This document shows, one piece after another, positions 7,049-14,375 of a stretch of 18,344 nucleotides of DNA. Below the pieces are notes generated by a model. The model was not told where the DNA came from and made no database searches. It was given only the letters and a program-made list of their open reading frames with translations. Every line of letters starts with the position of its first letter. The first letter of the stretch is position 1. The DNA is taken from contig CAZHRW010000145.1 in assembly GCA_964535025.1 (NCBI GenBank), forward strand, positions 1 to 18,344, read 5' to 3'. Made by a program: the position numbers and the translations under genes. This DNA comes from JAAYZK01 sp964535025 (GTDB lineage: Bacteria > Planctomycetota > Phycisphaerae > SM23-33 > FEN-1343).

Positions 7049-7912
7049 ATGGACAAACCGCGCGATTATTTGTACGTTTGCGACATGATCCTCTCGCCCC
7101 ACCACGTGGAGGTCCTCGTCGCGCGGCAGACCCGCTGCCCGGCCGACTGGCACTGGGACACCCGTGCCGCGCCGCCGCGGGAGTGCATCCTGTGGCTGGT
7201 CGTCGACGGGCGCGGACGGCTGACCCTCGACGGCCGCGGCTACGACCTGCACGGCGGGGACTGTTTCATCCTGCGGCCGTGGCAGCACTGCGCCGGCGAG
7301 CACGATCCGGCGCGGCCGCTGACGGTGGACTGGGCGCACTTCCGCTACCGTGACGACCGCCGCCGCGTGGTGCGGTGCGACCGTGCCCTGGACGGCCTGC
7401 TGCCGCGTGTGCACCGGCAGGTGGAGCACCTGGGCTGGATCCGCGGGCTGTTCGAGCGTGTCGGCCGCTCGTGCGGGGCGGCGAGCGCCTGCGGGCCGGC
7501 GGCGCGGGCGTGGTTCGTGGCGCTCCTGCTGGAGCTGGCCCACCAGGACACCCTGCCGCGGCTGGGCGGGCTCGAGCGCGAGCACTACGAGGCCGTCGGC
7601 GACCTGTGCGCGGCGATCCGCGCGCAGCCGGGGCGTCGGTGGCGGGTCGACCGGATGGCGGAGTCGATGTGTTACAGCGCGGCGCACTTCACGCGGGTGT
7701 TTCGCCGCTGGGCGGGCGCCACGCCGCGGGCGTTCATCATGGCCGCCCGGATCGACGCGGCCCGCGGCCTGCTGCGTGTGTCGAACCACAGCATCACGCG
7801 CATCGCCGAGCTGATGGGGTTCGCCGACGTCTACCACTTCAGTCGCCGCTTCCGCGAGCAGACCGGCCTGTCGCCGTCGGCCTACCGCCGCGGCCGCGAC
7901 GACGGGGCTTGA
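7049..7912 (+). CDS. AraC-family transcriptional regulator with N-terminal cupin sensor
   Basis: DNA-binding regulator, probably sensing a sugar. Residues about 30-100 form a cupin-like ligand-binding domain (LWLVVDGRGRLTLDGRGYDLHGGDCFILRPWQ region). Residues about 195-285 form the two-HTH AraC domain: WRVDRMAESMCYSAAHFTRVF is the first HTH, and SITRIAELMGFADVYHFSRRF followed by TGLSPSAYR is the conserved second HTH and tail. Length is 287 aa from the ATG at 7049. That start has no clear ribosome-binding site; an in-frame ATG at 7085 is an alternative and has none either. Divergent placement next to the isomerase-like gene suggests it controls that gene and perhaps itself. Confidence 0.9.
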   Translation: MDKPRDYLYVCDMILSPHHVEVLVARQTRCPADWHWDTRAAPPRECILWLVVDGRGRLTLDGRGYDLHGGDCFILRPWQHCAGEHDPARPLTVDWAHFRYRDDRRRVVRCDRALDGLLPRVHRQVEHLGWIRGLFERVGRSCGAASACGPAARAWFVALLLELAHQDTLPRLGGLEREHYEAVGDLCAAIRAQPGRRWRVDRMAESMCYSAAHFTRVFRRWAGATPRAFIMAARIDAARGLLRVSNHSITRIAELMGFADVYHFSRRFREQTGLSPSAYRRGRDDGA

Positions 7913-7936
7913 TCGCGCGGGCGAGTGTGCTATGAT
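7909..7936 (+). promoter_or_regulatory. Sigma-70-like promoter for the H-X9-DG gene
   Basis: TTGATC (7909-7914) and TATGAT (7931-7936) are spaced by 16 bp. The -35 element overlaps the stop codon of the AraC gene, and the downstream ATG (7996) would have a leader of about 50 bases. This suggests the H-X9-DG gene has its own promoter rather than depending on AraC-gene read-through. Confidence 0.55.
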
Positions 7937-7995
7937 CCGCGTGACCTCGACCGGGCAACCGGGCACACGCGCACATTTTGCACAGGGAGCGACGC

Positions 7996-8790
7996 ATGAG
8001 CGCACGGCAGGGACGGACGCGGCCGCTGGTGTTGGGCGACCTGGTGGCCGCGGCGGTGGCGGTGGCGGTCATCGGCGCGATCTCGACGTGCCTGATCGCC
8101 TCCGGCGGCGGCGTGGCGGTGTCGTCGACGGCGCGGATGATGCAGTGTGCGGCCCGCCACCAGGGCGTGTACAAGGGCTTCGCCTACTACATGATGGACC
8201 ACAACGGCGTGTGGATCGCCCCGTGGGACAACGACCCCCGCGACGGCGCGGATGGCGCCGGCCGCCGCTGGCCGTTCACGATGAGCGTCTACGTCGCCGG
8301 CGACTCTATCCCGGACGGCGAGGACATCTGCCAGGATGGCCGCTGGTGGGGCCCCGCCGGCCGCGGGTCGATCGACGTCGTGCCGCGCGCCGAGGCGCTG
8401 CAGTGCCCGACGCTGCAGGCCGCCCCGGCGACCAACCCGTGGTGGAAGGACTGGACGACGATGTCGTACTTCATCATGGGCGGCGAGCGAACCGGCCGCG
8501 GCGAGTGCCGCTACGGCCCGTCGATCTATCCCCGGCCGGAGCTGATGACCCACCCGGCCTCGACGGGCCTGATGATGTGCCAGGCCGGCGACCGGCGCGA
8601 GGGCGGCACGAACGCCTGGGTCGGCCACGGGCCGGGCCGGTTCGCCCTCGACCCCCATAGCGGCCAGTCGAACATCACCTTCTGCGACGGCCACATCGAG
8701 ACGCAGGGTGAGGCGAACCTCTACGAGACGATGTGGTTCAGCATGTGGGAGCGCGGCGACAGGATCCCCCAGGAGCCGCTGCCGCGTTAA
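7996..8790 (+). CDS. Membrane-anchored H-X9-DG protein (planctomycete pseudopilin-like)
   Basis: The ATG at 7996 has GGGAG six bases upstream and gives 264 aa. Residues about 11-36 form one hydrophobic helix near the N-terminus, and the rest (Trp/Cys/Gly-rich) would lie outside the membrane. Near the C-terminus H221 and D231-G232 form the H-X9-DG motif (HSGQSNITFCDGH) that marks a very large planctomycete family of type II secretion/type IV pilin-like proteins. The leader is unusual: family members normally carry a prepilin cleavage site like G-FTLIELL, whereas here the equivalent is RPLVLGDL, with no Gly at the cleavage position and Asp in place of the Glu. It may not be processed by prepilin peptidase, or may act as a plain anchored protein. 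Specific role unknown; the AraC gene ends 83 bases upstream. Confidence 0.85.
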   Translation: MSARQGRTRPLVLGDLVAAAVAVAVIGAISTCLIASGGGVAVSSTARMMQCAARHQGVYKGFAYYMMDHNGVWIAPWDNDPRDGADGAGRRWPFTMSVYVAGDSIPDGEDICQDGRWWGPAGRGSIDVVPRAEALQCPTLQAAPATNPWWKDWTTMSYFIMGGERTGRGECRYGPSIYPRPELMTHPASTGLMMCQAGDRREGGTNAWVGHGPGRFALDPHSGQSNITFCDGHIETQGEANLYETMWFSMWERGDRIPQEPLPR

Positions 8791-9151
8791 GGACGGCCAG
8801 GGACACCGCCTAAGGTCTTCTCCAGGCCTCCGCGGCCCTGCCCCGCCGCCGGGCCGGCCGCCGGCGCGGCGGGCGCCGTCGCGGGGGCGGCGCGGGGGTG
8901 GCATTTCGTACCTCCTTTGTTTTCAAGCACTTGGTAATTTTCTCGCACGCGCGTTGCCGTTCGGATCGGTGTGGATTTCCCTTGGCATCGCCGGCGGTCA
9001 TGTTAAAATGCATACGACTTGGTAAAATATGCGGTTTAGGCAGTTTAAGCGGGAAGTGTGCCGCGACGATGGATGGATAGGGCCGGTGATTCACATCCCC
9101 CGCGTGCGGCGCCGGCGGAACGGCGTGCGGCGGGGGGCGGGAGAAGGCAAG
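8791..9151. other. 361-bp intergenic region: GC dyad, orphan Shine-Dalgarno, promoter and leader
   Basis: The left half has a very GC-rich potential hairpin cluster (about 8846-8885) with no following T-run, so it is not a standard intrinsic terminator. At 8905-8917 the minus strand reads AAAGGAGG-TACGAA-ATG, an excellent translation start signal, but the frame beyond is only Pro/Arg/Gly-rich and then runs antisense to the H-X9-DG gene. The right half has the promoter for the HTH-receiver gene and about 135 bases of leader. An alternative small minus frame (9001 to 8810, 63 aa, basic) also exists without a ribosome-binding site. Confidence 0.5.
8982..9009 (+). promoter_or_regulatory. Sigma-70-like promoter for the signalling cassette
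   Basis: TTGGCA (8982-8987) and TAAAAT (9004-9009) are 16 bp apart, each matching consensus at five of six positions. A second TAAAAT lies at 9023-9028 without a good -35. The leader to the GTG at 9152 would be about 135 bases. It may drive the downstream kinase and receiver genes as well. Confidence 0.6.
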
Positions 9152-9721
9152 GTGATACGCAAAGAGGTCTTCACGACGGGCGAGGTGGCCGACATCTGCC
9201 GGCTGTCCCAGCAGACGATCATCCGATGCTTCGACAACGGGGAGCTCAACGGGTTTCGCGTGCCGGGCAGCAAGTTCCGGCGGATTCCGCGCGACGAGTT
9301 GGTCCGGTTCATGAAGCACAACAACATCCCCATGGACGGGCTGGACAGCGACCGGATCCGCGTGCTGGTGGTCGACGACGACCCGGAGATCGTCGAACTG
9401 TTCGTCGATGCGCTCCAGCAGGACCGGCGGTTCGAGGTGGCCACCGCCACGACCGGCTACGACGCCGGGGTGCAGACCCAGAGCTTCCACCCCGACGTGG
9501 TCATCCTCGACTACATCCTGCCGGACGTCAACGGCAACGTCGTCTGCCGGACGATCCGCCAGCACCCCGACCTGGCCGACACGAAGATCCTGATCATCTC
9601 CGGCCTGATCAATCAGCCGCAGATCGACGAGCTGTTCGAGCAGGGCGCCGACGATTTCATCAAGAAGCCGTTCAATATCGCCAAGGTGATCGACCGTATC
9701 GTGGAACTGGTGGAGGCCTGA
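9152..9721 (+). CDS. HTH (excisionase/BldC-like)-receiver response regulator
   Basis: Phospho-responsive DNA-binding protein of 189 aa. I chose the GTG at 9152, which has GGGAGAAGG just upstream, because the HTH begins there; an in-frame ATG at 9029 would add 41 arginine-rich residues unlike the family. Residues 6-55 (FTTGEVADICRLSQQTI, then a wing RVPGSKFRRIPRDELVRFM) form a MerR/excisionase-type winged helix. Residues about 68-187 form a receiver domain with acidic pocket D75-D77, phosphoacceptor D120 (ILDYILPDVNG), switch Ser150 and Lys172 (KKPF). The order is inverted from most response regulators: DNA-binding domain first, receiver last. It is followed after 64 bases by the HDOD-kinase gene, so that kinase is the likely phosphodonor. 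Confidence 0.9.
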   Translation: MIRKEVFTTGEVADICRLSQQTIIRCFDNGELNGFRVPGSKFRRIPRDELVRFMKHNNIPMDGLDSDRIRVLVVDDDPEIVELFVDALQQDRRFEVATATTGYDAGVQTQSFHPDVVILDYILPDVNGNVVCRTIRQHPDLADTKILIISGLINQPQIDELFEQGADDFIKKPFNIAKVIDRIVELVEA

Positions 9722-9742
9722 GCCCCGCCCGTCCGGCCCGGT

Positions 9743-9756
9743 CCGCCGCGCGGCGG
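9743..9756. promoter_or_regulatory. 14-bp perfect GC palindrome between regulator and kinase genes
   Basis: CCGCCGCGCGGCGG is its own reverse complement and is the core of a longer G/C dyad in the 64-bp gap. As RNA it could form a hairpin affecting coupling between the two genes; no T-run follows. In such GC-rich DNA it may also be chance. Confidence 0.25.
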
Positions 9757-9785
9757 CCGCCGCCGGGGGCGGCAGGTGGTCAGCG

Positions 9786-12068
9786 ATGACACGTGCCCCC
9801 GACAACATCCCGATGCCCGCGGGCGACCGGCTGGAGGGCCGGCAGATCGAGTTGATCCTCGATCAGCTCGAGTCGCTGCCCACCCTGCCCGAGCTGGCGG
9901 TGCGGATCCTCCACCTGACCACCTCCAGCCGTTCCGACGCCCAGCAGATCGTCGACCTGATCAAGACCGACCAGGCCCTGACCGCCCGGATCCTCTCGCT
10001 GGCCTCGCGGGTCGAGGCGGGCATCCGCGAGGAGGCCCGCACGATCGACCGGGCGATCATGATGCTCGGGTTCGACACCGTCCGGTCGACGGTGATGAGC
10101 ATCAAGGTCTTCGAGATGTTCGACGCCCAGCCGACGGCCGCCGGGCTGGACCGCCGCGAGTTCTGGAAGCACTGTCTGGCCGTCGCCTGCGCCGCCGAGC
10201 TGCTGGCCCGGGCGACCGACGCGGCGGCCGACCCGGACGAGCTGTTCGTCTGCGGGCTGCTCCACGACATCGGCAAGCTGGGCCTCGAGCAGTGCCTGCC
10301 GAAGAGCTACACGCGGGTGGTCGACTCGTGCAACGCCCAGTACGGCAACATCGCCGAGTACGAGCGGCGGATCATCGGCGTCGACCACACCATCGCCGGG
10401 CGGCGGCTCGCCCGGAAGTGGGAGCTGCCGGCGCTGATCGAAAACGCCATCTGGCTCCACCACCACCCCATCGAGGCCCTCCCCGAGGGCATGGAGCACG
10501 CCCGCGCCGTCGCCCTGGTGCACCTGGCCGACACGATCGCGCGCCAGCAGCGGTTCGGCTACAGCGGCAACTTCGCGTTCCCGGCCTCGGCCGCCCGTCT
10601 GGCCGAGCAGATCGGCCTCGAGCCCGGCGTGATCGACGCGGTGCTCGAGGACCTCCCCGCCGCCATCGAGCAGCGCGCCCGGACCATGGGCATGGGCGAG
10701 ACGACCAGCGAGGACCTGTTCCGCTCGGCCCTGGCCAATGCCAACGCCGAGCTGGGGCGGCTCAACGCCAAGCTCCGACGCCGTGCCGTCCAGACCGCGG
10801 CCCAGGCCAAGGCCCTGACGGACCTGCTGGCGTTCAACCGCCGCCTGACCGGCCGCGAGTCGCTCGGCCAGATGACCGCCCTGATCGCCCGCACGTGGGC
10901 CGAGGCGCTGCACCTGGCGCCGACGCCGCTGCAGCCGGTGGTGGCCTACACGCTCAGCCGCTCCGACGACACCGCGATGCTCGCCCGCCACAGCGCCGCC
11001 GACGAGACCCCCACCGACCTGGTGCGGACCCGCAAGGACCTGCCGTCGGTCGACGTGCCCGGCGACGGGGTGCCCGGCCCGACGGCGATGCGGGCGATCG
11101 TCGCCGACGGGGAGCACCTTCACGCGTGGCTGGCCAACGAGGCGCTGGTGCACCGGCCGCTGATCTTCGGCTGCCAGTGGGTCGGCGGGCTGCTGTGGCC
11201 GGCGGCGACGGCCGGCGCCGAGCTGCCCGCCGACGCCCAGCAGGCGATCACGCTGTCGCTGGCGTACGCGGCGGGGATCACGGAGATGCGGGAGCAGTCG
11301 GCACGCCTGGCCGAGCAGCTCGTCCAGTCGTCCCAGCAGGTGTACACGATGCAGAAGTCGCTGGCCGAGACCCGCGCCCTGGCCGCCGTCGGCGAGATGG
11401 CCGCCGGGGCGGCCCACGAGATGAACAACCCGCTGGCGGTCATCGCCGGGCGGGCCCAGTTGATGGCCGACGGGGCCGACGGGCCGCAGGGCGCGACGTG
11501 GCGGACGATCGCCGAGCAGGCGCAGAAGCTCAGCGACATCGTCACCGAGCTGATGGACTTCGCACGGCCGGCGCCGCCGCGGCCGTCGGCGGTCGCGATT
11601 GCCGACCTCATCGAGCGGGCCCGCCGGCGGGCGGCCGAGGACGCGGCGGACCTGGCGGTGCGGACCGCCGTGGCGCCCCGGACGCCGGCGGTGTGGGCCG
11701 ACGCCGATCAGATCGGCCGGGCGCTGGCCGAGCTGCTGATCAACGCCGCCGACGCCCAGGGCGGCGGCGGCGAGGTCCGCGTCGAGGCCGCCGCGGACGA
11801 CGTGACCGGCCAGGTGCTGATCCGCGTCATCGACGCCGGGGCCGGCATGGACGCCGAGACGCTCGAGAACGCCTTCACGCCCTTCTTTTCCGCCAAGGCC
11901 GCCGGCCGCAAGCGGGGGATGGGCCTCAGTCGCGCCCGCCGCCTGGTGCAGTTGGCCGGCGGGAATATCTGGATCAGCAGTGCCCCCGGAGAGGGGACCA
12001 CTGTGTTTGTCTTGTTGCCGCCGGCCGCGGGGGTCACCGGTAGCGAGGCTGGAGAGCCGAGTCTATGA
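9786..12068 (+). CDS. HDOD-domain sensor histidine kinase (hybrid HD-output/kinase)
   Basis: A 760-aa soluble protein with no TM segment. Residues about 18-230 form an HDOD domain (LPTLPELAVRIL start; HD pair H160-D161 in LLHDIGKLG). H129, H201, the H225-H227 run and D249 keep the look of metal ligands of HD phosphohydrolases. A variable region (about 310-500) may be a sensory or GAF-like segment. Residues about 525-595 form the dimerisation domain with H-box AAHEMNNPL (phospho-acceptor H544), and about 635-745 form the HATPase with N-box LINAADAQ (N653), G1 DAGAGMD (683-689), F-box FTPFF and G2 around 711-713. HDOD proteins often link to signalling and secretion control; fusion to a kinase is less common. 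It overlaps the next gene by four bases (ATGA), indicating translational coupling. Signal unknown. Confidence 0.93.
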   Translation: MTRAPDNIPMPAGDRLEGRQIELILDQLESLPTLPELAVRILHLTTSSRSDAQQIVDLIKTDQALTARILSLASRVEAGIREEARTIDRAIMMLGFDTVRSTVMSIKVFEMFDAQPTAAGLDRREFWKHCLAVACAAELLARATDAAADPDELFVCGLLHDIGKLGLEQCLPKSYTRVVDSCNAQYGNIAEYERRIIGVDHTIAGRRLARKWELPALIENAIWLHHHPIEALPEGMEHARAVALVHLADTIARQQRFGYSGNFAFPASAARLAEQIGLEPGVIDAVLEDLPAAIEQRARTMGMGETTSEDLFRSALANANAELGRLNAKLRRRAVQTAAQAKALTDLLAFNRRLTGRESLGQMTALIARTWAEALHLAPTPLQPVVAYTLSRSDDTAMLARHSAADETPTDLVRTRKDLPSVDVPGDGVPGPTAMRAIVADGEHLHAWLANEALVHRPLIFGCQWVGGLLWPAATAGAELPADAQQAITLSLAYAAGITEMREQSARLAEQLVQSSQQVYTMQKSLAETRALAAVGEMAAGAAHEMNNPLAVIAGRAQLMADGADGPQGATWRTIAEQAQKLSDIVTELMDFARPAPPRPSAVAIADLIERARRRAAEDAADLAVRTAVAPRTPAVWADADQIGRALAELLINAADAQGGGGEVRVEAAADDVTGQVLIRVIDAGAGMDAETLENAFTPFFSAKAAGRKRGMGLSRARRLVQLAGGNIWISSAPGEGTTVFVLLPPAAGVTGSEAGEPSL

Positions 12069-13069
12069 ATGGATCGGACCGTCTGAGGATTCTGCTGGTC
12101 GATGACGAGCCGGACGTACGGGACCTGATCGTCGACGCCCTGGCCGGCGAGGGCTGGACGATCGACGCCGTCGGCACGGTGGCCGCCGCCTGCGACGCGG
12201 CCCGCCGCGTACGACCGGACCTGGTCATCGCCGACGTGCTCCTGCCCGACGGCAGCGGCGGGGAACTGCTCGGACGGCTGGGGCGGATCGCCGGGGACGT
12301 GCCGGCGGTGGTCATGACCGGGGCGGGCGATCTGCGGGCCGCCAGCGACGCCTGGGGGCGCGGCTGCGTGGACTTCCTCACCAAGCCGCTGGACCTCGAC
12401 CGCCTCCGCGCGGCGATCCGCCGCCAGGGGCGCGCCCGCCGGCGCGACGACCGGCGGCGGGACCTGGCCCGCCGTCTCAACCGCCAGCGCCACCACGTCC
12501 AGCACCGCCTGAACACGACCTGCGAGGCGCTCACCCGCGCCTACCGGTCGCTCAGTGGGCAGTTCCTCCGCCAGGAGGCCGTCCTGCGGTTCCACCGCCA
12601 ACTGCTGCTGTGCCGCGACGACGACGACGTGTTCCGCAGCCTCTTCGAGTTCTACGCCGAGCGGCGCGACCGGCTGTTCGGCGTGGCGATGGTCTGCGAC
12701 GAGAACGCCGAGCTGCAGATGATCGGGCGGTTCGGCACGCCCGGCCCGGACAACGTCGGCCTCTGCCAGGGCTTCGCCTTCAGCCTGCTGGACGCGGTGC
12801 TCCGCGAGCCGGTCGTCATGCGGATCGACCCGCGGGAGCATCCGTCGCTGTTCCCGGCGTGGCTGGACGAGCACCTGGCCGACGTGCAGTTCCTCTGCGT
12901 GCCGCTCGTGCCCGCCGAGGGGCAGTTGATCGGCCTGGTCGTCCTGTACGGCCGCGACGGCCAGCCGTTCAGCGACGACGACGTCGCCCTCTGGCAGCTG
13001 CTCGCCCCCTCGGTCGCCCTGCGGATCCAGGGCAACAGCTACGCCGCCGGCGACAGCCATGCGGCTTGA
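12065..13069 (+). CDS. Receiver protein with coiled linker and GAF-like C-terminal domain
   Basis: A 334-aa cytoplasmic protein whose ATG overlaps the kinase stop codon. The receiver domain (6-120) has acidic pair D13-D14, phosphoacceptor D57 (IADVLLPDG), switch T85 and K107 (LTKPLD). Residues about 120-180 are strongly basic and helical (RRRDDRRRDLARRLNRQ), probably a coiled signalling helix. Residues about 180-325 look like a GAF domain, ending LVVLYGRDGQPFSDDDVALWQLLAPSVALRI, a typical GAF C-terminal pattern. No DNA-binding or catalytic output is seen, so the GAF-like domain may be a sensor or a docking site. The kinase upstream is the obvious partner. A long palindromic repeat begins two bases after its stop. 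Confidence 0.88.
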   Translation: MNGSDRLRILLVDDEPDVRDLIVDALAGEGWTIDAVGTVAAACDAARRVRPDLVIADVLLPDGSGGELLGRLGRIAGDVPAVVMTGAGDLRAASDAWGRGCVDFLTKPLDLDRLRAAIRRQGRARRRDDRRRDLARRLNRQRHHVQHRLNTTCEALTRAYRSLSGQFLRQEAVLRFHRQLLLCRDDDDVFRSLFEFYAERRDRLFGVAMVCDENAELQMIGRFGTPGPDNVGLCQGFAFSLLDAVLREPVVMRIDPREHPSLFPAWLDEHLADVQFLCVPLVPAEGQLIGLVVLYGRDGQPFSDDDVALWQLLAPSVALRIQGNSYAAGDSHAA

Positions 13070-13070
13070 G

Positions 13071-13245
13071 CCCCCCCCGGGGGGGGAAATACGAAATCCG
13101 AAACACGAAATACGAAACAAACGGCAAAACGGATAAGACGGCAACAGCAAAACGGCCGAGCCCCTGCGTTTGGAGCTTTTCCGTTTGGCCGTTTCGGATT
13201 TGTTTCGGATTTCGAGTTTCGAGCTTCGGATTTCCCGCCCCGGCG
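13071..13245. repeat. Long imperfect palindromic intergenic element, copy 1
   Basis: The left arm (13085-13132) is made of GAAATNCGAAA-type steps ending CAAACGGCAAAACGG; the right arm (13181-13236) is their approximate reverse complement. AAACGGCC (13150-13157) pairs with GGCCGTTT (13187-13194) inside. It shares an identical 41-base run (13104-13144) with copy 2 at 16674-16714. Elements whose antisense or sense reads give peptides like KYEIRNTKYE are known to turn up in planctomycete and environmental genomes as spurious ORFs; the function is not established. It starts right after the receiver-GAF stop, so it may form an mRNA 3' stem-loop. Confidence 0.85.
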
Positions 13246-13271
13246 GTCCGACGAACGTGGGGTAGTGCACC

Positions 13272-14330
13272 GTGATTACCACGACCTGCGACGGCTGCGG
13301 GGGGCGATTCGAGGTCGACGACGCCTGGGCGGGCCGTCGCGTCCGATGCGGCCGGTGCGGGACGATCCTGACGATCCCCGAGACGGACCCGTTCACACGC
13401 GACGACGCCGCACCCCTGCCGCTGGCCGGCGAGGACGAGGACGACCGCCCCGACCCGTCCGAGGTCCCTGTCGAGGTCTTCCCCGAGGATGCCCCCATCC
13501 TGCTCGACCACGCGACCGACGAGCAGGCCAAGGGAAGGGCCCGCCACGCCCAGGGCCTGCCCACGACCGAGCCCACGCGGTCCTACCGGGCCGACCTGGC
13601 CTACACCTTCGTCTTCCCCTTCCGACACCTTGGCTGGCTGCGCCTGGCGTTCCTGGTCGCGATGTACGCCTTCGCCGCCGTGCTGGGGCTGATGGCCTTG
13701 TTCCCGATCTACGGCGCGATCTTCTACCTCTGCGGGCAGTTCATCGTCTTCGGCGGCCTGTCCGCCTATTGCTTCAGCATCATCGAGCAGACCTGTGCCG
13801 GCGAGGACCGCTTGCCGGCGTTCGACTTCCAGCCCGGCGAGGCCGTCGTCGGTCCGTTCTTTCGCATGCTGGGGACCGTGCTGTGGGTGGCCTGGCCCGC
13901 CCTGCTGTGGGAAGGCCTGATGTACGCCCACGGGTCGCTGCTCCCGACGCGCCTGGCCGACCTGGGCATCGCGATCAGCCTGGCCGCCGTGGCGGTCGGG
14001 CTGTGGCCCATGACGATCCTCACGGTCGCCATATTCGGCTTCTCGCCGACCATGCTGCGCTACGACAACCTGCTGCTGGGCATCGGCCGGCGTTTCGGGG
14101 CCTACCTGGTCACCTGCCTGTTCCTGGCCGCGGCGGCGGCCTGCTTCTACGGCCTGCTTGTGCTCGGGGCGAACGCGGCCCTGGCCCTGATGCGTGAGTG
14201 GTTCGGCCTGTGGTGCCTGCTGAGCGCGGGCGCGTCGGTCGGCTGCGCCGTCTCGGCGGTGATGGCGATGCGTGTGATCGGTCTGTTCTACCGCCACAAC
14301 AAGCGCGGCCTGCCGTGGGAGGCCGAGTGA
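13272..14330 (+). CDS. MJ0042-type zinc-ribbon polytopic membrane protein
   Basis: Starts at GTG 13272 (352 aa), because the zinc ribbon begins within five residues of it. C6-x2-C9 and C26-x2-C29 form the ribbon (TCDGCGGRFEV...VRCGRCGTI). An acidic Pro-rich linker (about 35-100) follows, then about six hydrophobic segments near 122-144, 146-172, 197-217, 229-255, 275-299 and 310-335. The domain order (cytoplasmic zinc ribbon, disordered linker, multi-TM bundle) is common among uncharacterised planctomycete membrane proteins. I do not recognise a transport or enzyme motif. It lies 45 bases upstream of nadE on the same strand. Confidence 0.85.
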   Translation: MITTTCDGCGGRFEVDDAWAGRRVRCGRCGTILTIPETDPFTRDDAAPLPLAGEDEDDRPDPSEVPVEVFPEDAPILLDHATDEQAKGRARHAQGLPTTEPTRSYRADLAYTFVFPFRHLGWLRLAFLVAMYAFAAVLGLMALFPIYGAIFYLCGQFIVFGGLSAYCFSIIEQTCAGEDRLPAFDFQPGEAVVGPFFRMLGTVLWVAWPALLWEGLMYAHGSLLPTRLADLGIAISLAAVAVGLWPMTILTVAIFGFSPTMLRYDNLLLGIGRRFGAYLVTCLFLAAAAACFYGLLVLGANAALALMREWFGLWCLLSAGASVGCAVSAVMAMRVIGLFYRHNKRGLPWEAE

Positions 14331-14341
14331 GCGCCGGCGCT
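14330..14341. other. 12-bp palindrome after the zinc-ribbon gene
   Basis: AGCGCCGGCGCT overlaps the stop codon of the membrane-protein gene and is followed by another G/C dyad. It could be a weak hairpin between this gene and nadE; no T-run is present, so a terminator is not claimed. Confidence 0.25.
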
Positions 14342-14363
14342 GGCGGCGGCGGCCGCCGGGCGG

Positions 14364-14369
14364 TATGAT
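14364..14369 (+). promoter_or_regulatory. -10 hexamer six bases before the nadE ATG (leaderless start?)
   Basis: TATGAT is followed by CCGGCC and then the ATG at 14376. A transcript from this hexamer would begin at or within a base or two of the ATG, and no Shine-Dalgarno is present. The -35 region (about 14341-14346) is unlike consensus. Confidence 0.5.
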
Positions 14370-14375
14370 CCGGCC

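Noticed and set aside
5466..7088. A 540-codon plus-strand open frame
   Set aside because: It mirrors the isomerase-like gene, which has the domain matches, start codon and ribosome-binding site on the minus strand.
8846..8885. Intrinsic terminator after the H-X9-DG gene
   Set aside because: The G/C hairpin potential is strong but no T-run follows it, and similar dyads occur by chance in such GC-rich DNA.
9029..9151. ATG at 9029 as start of the HTH-receiver gene
   Set aside because: It adds an arginine-rich stretch unlike the family, abuts a TAAAAT hexamer and lacks a ribosome-binding site; GTG at 9152 has GGGAGAAGG and starts at the HTH.
9780..11417. A 545-codon minus-strand open frame, and a 755-codon plus-strand frame at 9776-12043
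   Set aside because: Both are out-of-frame readings of the HDOD-kinase gene, with Arg/Pro/Gly or Gly/Leu/His-rich low-complexity translations.
13079..13245. Small proteins with KYEIRNTKYE-like sequence in the palindromic elements
   Set aside because: These reads come from the GAAATACGAAA-type DNA repeat itself and are tails of neighbouring frames, not independent genes.
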